From Clostridiales bacterium UBA5446 (GTDB lineage: Bacteria; Bacillota; Clostridia; Oscillospirales; Oscillospiraceae), in contig DIRC01000057.1 of assembly GCA_002427465.1 (NCBI GenBank), positions 10,063 through 54,304 on the forward strand: a stretch of 44,242 nucleotides of DNA. The letters are read 5' to 3'. This document shows positions 41,079 to 44,242 of the stretch, one piece after another. The notes beneath the pieces were generated by a model that was not told where the DNA came from, did no database searches, and saw only the letters and a list, made by a program, of their open reading frames with translations. The first letter of the stretch is position 1, and every line of letters begins with the position of its first letter. The translations under genes and the position numbers were made by a program.

Positions 41079-43721
41079 GTGAAATATTACTGTCAGGACA
41101 CTGAAGTTGTATTAAATCAGGTCGGCGGGACCCGCCGGGGTCTTTCCTCGGAGGAAGCCTCCCTGCGTCTTGAGCGAAACGGTAAAAACAGGCTGGCGGA
41201 GGGGAAAAAGGATTCCCTGATGAAGCGGTTTTTCTCTCAGATGGCCGACCCCATGATCCTTATCCTGCTGGCCGCCGCGGCTATTTCCGCCATCACCTCG
41301 TTCATGGCGGGGGAAGGTATGGCGGATGTTTTCATCATCCTGTCCGTCGTCCTGATCAATGCCGTGCTGGGCGTTTATCAGGAGAGCAAGGCGGAAAAAG
41401 CCATTGAAGCCCTGCAGGAGATGGCGGCGGCCACCAGCCGCGTTTTGCGGGACGGCCACGTCAGCGTTATAAGGAGCGAGGAACTGGTGGTTGGCGACGT
41501 GGTGCTGCTGGAGGCCGGGGACGCCGTTCCCGCCGACGCCAGGATCATCGAAAGCGCCAGCCTCAAGATTGAGGAGGCGGCACTCACCGGCGAGAGCGTC
41601 CCGGTGAATAAATTCATCGACATCATTAATCTCGAGGGAGCCAGGGACGTCCCGCTGGGAGACCGCAGCAACATGGCGTATATGGGCAGCACCGTTGTCT
41701 ACGGGCGCGGCGCCGCCGTGGTCACCGCCGCGGGCATGGACACGGAAATGGGGAAAATTGCCGACGCCCTTGAAAACGCGCAGCAAGGCCAGACCCCGCT
41801 GCAGATAAAGCTGGCCCAGCTTTCCAAAATTCTGACCTGGCTGGTGCTGGGCATCTGCGTGGTGATCTTCGGCATCCAGATCATCAGGGCCGGCGGCTTC
41901 ACGGGCGAGGTGATTCTCCACTCCTTCATGATCGCCGTATCCCTTGCCGTTGCCGCCATTCCCGAGGGGCTTGTGGCCGTGGTCACGGTGGTCCTGTCCA
42001 TAGGCGTCACCAATATGTCGAAGCGCAACGCGATTATCCGCCGGCTCACGGCAGTGGAGACCCTGGGCTGCGCCCAGATCATCTGTTCAGACAAGACCGG
42101 AACTCTGACCCAGAACAGGATGACCGTTGTGGACCGTTACGGCGACGATGAAACGCTTTTGTCCACGGCCATGGCCCTGTGCTCCGACGCGGAGCTGGGC
42201 GAGGACGGAAAGGCCGTCGGCGAGCCGACGGAATGCGCCCTGGTCAACTATGCCGCGAGCCTTGGCCTGAACAAGGATCAGTTGAAGGCGGCCGCGCCGC
42301 GTATCGGTGAGGCGCCTTTCGACAGTATGCGCAAGATGATGTCCACCGTGCATTCTGCGAAGGACGGAATCGTGCAGTATACCAAGGGCGCCCCGGACGA
42401 GGTGCTGAAAAAATGTACCCACTACCTGTCCGGCGGAACGTGTATTCCAATGGATGACGCCGCCCGGGAAAAGATTCTTGCCGCCAATAAGGATATGGCG
42501 GACCGGGCCCTGCGGGTTCTTGCCGCCGCGTACCGTTCCTGGGAGAATCGGCCGCAGGACTTCTCAAGCGCCGGCCTTGAGCGGGATCTTTGCTTTGTGG
42601 GCCTTACCGGCATGATAGATCCGGTGCGCCCCGAGGTAAAAGACGCCATTATCGAATGCCGGAGCGCCGGGATTCTTCCAATTATGATCACCGGCGACCA
42701 CGTGGACACAGCCGTCGCCATCGCCACGGAGCTGGGTATTCTGGGCGGCGGGACCCGGGCCGTCACCGGCGCCCAGCTCAACGAGATGTCGGACGAGGAA
42801 TTTGCCGAGGCCTTCAGGAACATTTCTGTTTATGCCCGCGTCCAGCCGGAGCATAAGGTCAGAATCGTCAACGCCTGGCGGCAGGCGGGCTTTGTCACCG
42901 CCATGACCGGAGACGGCGTCAACGACGCCCCCTCGATAAAATCCGCTGATATTGGCGTGGGTATGGGGATCACCGGTACGGACGTTACGAAGAACGTGGC
43001 CGATATGGTTCTGGCTGACGACAACTTCGCCACCATAGTCGGCGCGGTGGAGGAGGGACGCCGGATATACGACAATATCCGCAAGGCGATCCAGTTCCTG
43101 CTGGGCTCCAATATGAGCGAGGTCATCAGCATCTTTGTCGCCACAATGATGGGTTTCGTCATTCTGGAACCGGCCCATTTACTGTGGATCAATCTGGTTA
43201 CCGACAGCTTCCCGGCCCTGGCCCTGGGCGTGGAAAAGGGCGAGGCCGGCATTATGCGCCGCCGTCCCCGCGAGGCGCGGGAGGGCGTCTTTGCCGGCGG
43301 CATGGGCGTGGACGTGGCGTATCAGGGCCTGATGATCTCGCTGCTGACGCTGTTCTCCTATTTCCTCGGCCACCGCATCGAAAGCGGCGTCTGGGAGATT
43401 GCCCAAAGTTCGGACGGCGTCACCATGGCATTTTTGACCATGAGCATGGCGGAAATCTTCCACAGCTTCAATATGCGTTCCCAGCGGGGCAGCCTGTTCG
43501 GCATTACCGGCATGAACCGCGCCCTGAACCTGGCCGCCTTGGGCAGCCTGCTTTCCACGACCCTGGTGATCGAGGTGCCGGTCCTTGCCGACGCCTTCGG
43601 CTTTGCTCCCATCGGGTTCAACGAATACCTGGCGGCGCTCTTGCTTGCGGTATGCACGATCCCCATTGTGGAAATCGTGAAGTTTTTCCAGCGGCTGGCC
43701 GCGAATCCCGGAGCGGTCTGA
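41079..43721 (+). CDS. P-type cation-transporting ATPase (PMCA/SERCA-like; probable Mn/Ca exporter)
   Basis: P2-type ATPase of 880 residues. An N-terminal cation ATPase domain (GLSSEEASLRLERNGKNRL) is followed by the actuator domain with LTGESVPV. The M4 helix carries IPEGL, and the phosphorylation site is CSDKTGTLTQNR with Asp338 (codon 42090). The nucleotide domain has KGAPDEVLKKC, and the hinge GDGVNDAPSIKSADIGVGMG leads into six C-terminal helices. The manganese riboswitch upstream suggests Mn(II) export, as for YoaB-type pumps; Ca(II) remains possible. I start it at GTG 41079: AAAGGA lies about 11 bases upstream and homologs begin MKYY. ATG 41055 lacks a ribosome site. Confidence 0.93.
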   Translation: MKYYCQDTEVVLNQVGGTRRGLSSEEASLRLERNGKNRLAEGKKDSLMKRFFSQMADPMILILLAAAAISAITSFMAGEGMADVFIILSVVLINAVLGVYQESKAEKAIEALQEMAAATSRVLRDGHVSVIRSEELVVGDVVLLEAGDAVPADARIIESASLKIEEAALTGESVPVNKFIDIINLEGARDVPLGDRSNMAYMGSTVVYGRGAAVVTAAGMDTEMGKIADALENAQQGQTPLQIKLAQLSKILTWLVLGICVVIFGIQIIRAGGFTGEVILHSFMIAVSLAVAAIPEGLVAVVTVVLSIGVTNMSKRNAIIRRLTAVETLGCAQIICSDKTGTLTQNRMTVVDRYGDDETLLSTAMALCSDAELGEDGKAVGEPTECALVNYAASLGLNKDQLKAAAPRIGEAPFDSMRKMMSTVHSAKDGIVQYTKGAPDEVLKKCTHYLSGGTCIPMDDAAREKILAANKDMADRALRVLAAAYRSWENRPQDFSSAGLERDLCFVGLTGMIDPVRPEVKDAIIECRSAGILPIMITGDHVDTAVAIATELGILGGGTRAVTGAQLNEMSDEEFAEAFRNISVYARVQPEHKVRIVNAWRQAGFVTAMTGDGVNDAPSIKSADIGVGMGITGTDVTKNVADMVLADDNFATIVGAVEEGRRIYDNIRKAIQFLLGSNMSEVISIFVATMMGFVILEPAHLLWINLVTDSFPALALGVEKGEAGIMRRRPREAREGVFAGGMGVDVAYQGLMISLLTLFSYFLGHRIESGVWEIAQSSDGVTMAFLTMSMAEIFHSFNMRSQRGSLFGITGMNRALNLAALGSLLSTTLVIEVPVLADAFGFAPIGFNEYLAALLLAVCTIPIVEIVKFFQRLAANPGAV

Positions 43722-43727
43722 ATAATA

Positions 43728-43769
43728 AAATAAACGACTCCGCGTTCATTCGCGGAGCCGTTTATTTTT
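43728..43769. terminator. Bidirectional terminator between P-type ATPase gene and spoIIR
   Basis: 17-base arms (43728-43744 and 43751-43767) with one internal mismatch, AT-rich outer ends and a T-run on each strand, between convergent genes. Confidence 0.85.
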
Positions 43770-43786
43770 CCGGGCGGCAGGAAGCT

Positions 43787-44242
43787 TCAGCAGCCCAGCA
43801 GGTTCTTCAGTTCGCCCCAAAGCTCCAGCACCCGGAATTTGAGAACGTAACCCCCGGTCTCGTCCGGGATCAGCATGGAGTCCCCGTCGGAAATGGTTTC
43901 CATGGCGGAGGAAGCTTCCGTGGCCGACAGGCACAGGGGCGGAAAGACAACGCACCACCAGTTGCGCCCCGCCCCCTCGCCCAGAACCACGCGAAGAGAG
44001 GTGTACGTCCCGGCGGGCAGGGCAAATCCGTCATATTCGCGGGTGGGATAATTCTCCCGACCGAGATCCACGCTGACGCGTCTGCCTTCAGCCGCGTCGG
44101 CGGCCGCGGCCTCTATGCCCTCCAGGGAAGCTTCCAGGATATCCAGGGCCTCCGCCGCGTTTTCCGCGGCCTCCAGCCGGGGGGAAAGGTATTCCAGCAC
44201 CCGGTCGCGTACCCGGAGCTTAATTGCCTGCTCCGTCTCGTC
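43787..44242 (-). CDS. spoIIR: Stage II sporulation protein R (5' end outside window)
   Basis: Forespore-secreted signalling protein that triggers the protease SpoIIGA to process pro-sigma-E in the mother cell. The visible 151 residues run in frame to the window edge (DETEQAIKLRVRDRVLEYL...), so the start and signal peptide lie outside. The diagnostic motif is GRNWWCVVFPPLCLS, preceded by YDGFALPAGTYTSLRVVLGEG, as in SpoIIR homologs. The C-terminal tail after the motif (about 50 residues ending ELKNLLGC) is within the variable region of the family. An internal GTG at 44200 is not the real start, because conserved sequence continues upstream of it. Confidence 0.95.
   Translation of the reverse strand, partial: DETEQAIKLRVRDRVLEYLSPRLEAAENAAEALDILEASLEGIEAAAADAAEGRRVSVDLGRENYPTREYDGFALPAGTYTSLRVVLGEGAGRNWWCVVFPPLCLSATEASSAMETISDGDSMLIPDETGGYVLKFRVLELWGELKNLLGC

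Noticed and set aside
1..44242. CRISPR array, insertion sequence, prophage, tRNA or rRNA genes
   Set aside because: No regularly spaced repeats, transposase or integrase frames, cloverleaf-like segments or rRNA-like sequence were seen.

Overview
The window comes from the chromosome of a spore-forming, Gram-positive anaerobe of the class Clostridia, probably near its replication origin. It is GC-rich (my estimate by eye is mid-to-high 50s percent). The spore genes gpr and spoIIR, the anaerobic rubredoxin/flavodiiron pair, lipoprotein-type binding proteins and monoderm-type transporters point to an Oscillospiraceae/Ruminococcaceae-like organism; the family is an inference. gyrB-gyrA, and parA-parB with two parS sites, are typical of the oriC region.

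Layout. 1-6973 (+): gyrB (5' end missing), gyrA, rnhA, an ABC exporter and a GNAT acetyltransferase, closed by a 20-bp-stem terminator shared with asnS (-). 8566-10390 (+): cysK and a lipid kinase. 10481-10744 (-): rpsT. 10924-14876 (+): gpr, two parS sites, parA, parB and serS. 14911-16146 (+): a secreted protein with two copper-amine-oxidase-type stalk domains and YD repeats. 16279-22090 (+): a peptide ABC transporter, oppBCDF plus oppA. 22329-25839 (-): a large membrane protein of unknown function, a TetR regulator and psuG. 26031-27194 (+): an AI-2E-family membrane protein. 27380-30655 (-): a GlcD-type FAD oxidase and an L-lactate permease family protein. 30915-38116 (-): an unusual five-gene transport operon. 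38396-39760 (+): rubredoxin and flavodiiron protein. 39896-40885 (+): a DUF4349 lipoprotein. 40882-43721 (+): a promoter, a yybP-ykoY manganese riboswitch, a terminator and a P-type cation ATPase. 43787-44242 (-): spoIIR, 5' end missing.

Most striking are two things. First, the oppA gene appears to be circularly permuted. The segment that normally ends a DppE/OppA-type binding protein sits directly after the lipoprotein signal peptide, and the protein stops exactly where that segment would normally begin. All parts of the fold seem present, in rotated order. Second, the 30915-38116 operon joins a sugar-type importer (a propeller-like/solute-binding fusion lipoprotein and two permeases) to an HlyD/MacA-like adaptor and a MacB-core-like protein, with no ATPase gene. 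Both could be previously undescribed.

Regulation is readable in several places: near-consensus sigma-A-type promoters before opp, oppA, parA, glcD, lldP, the rubredoxin operon and the P-type ATPase; a possible sigma-G promoter before gpr; a parS site abutting the parA promoter; dyads near tetR and the rubredoxin gene; and a riboswitch-terminator leader. I saw no tRNA, rRNA, CRISPR array, insertion sequence or prophage. No gene-free stretch exceeds 300 bases.
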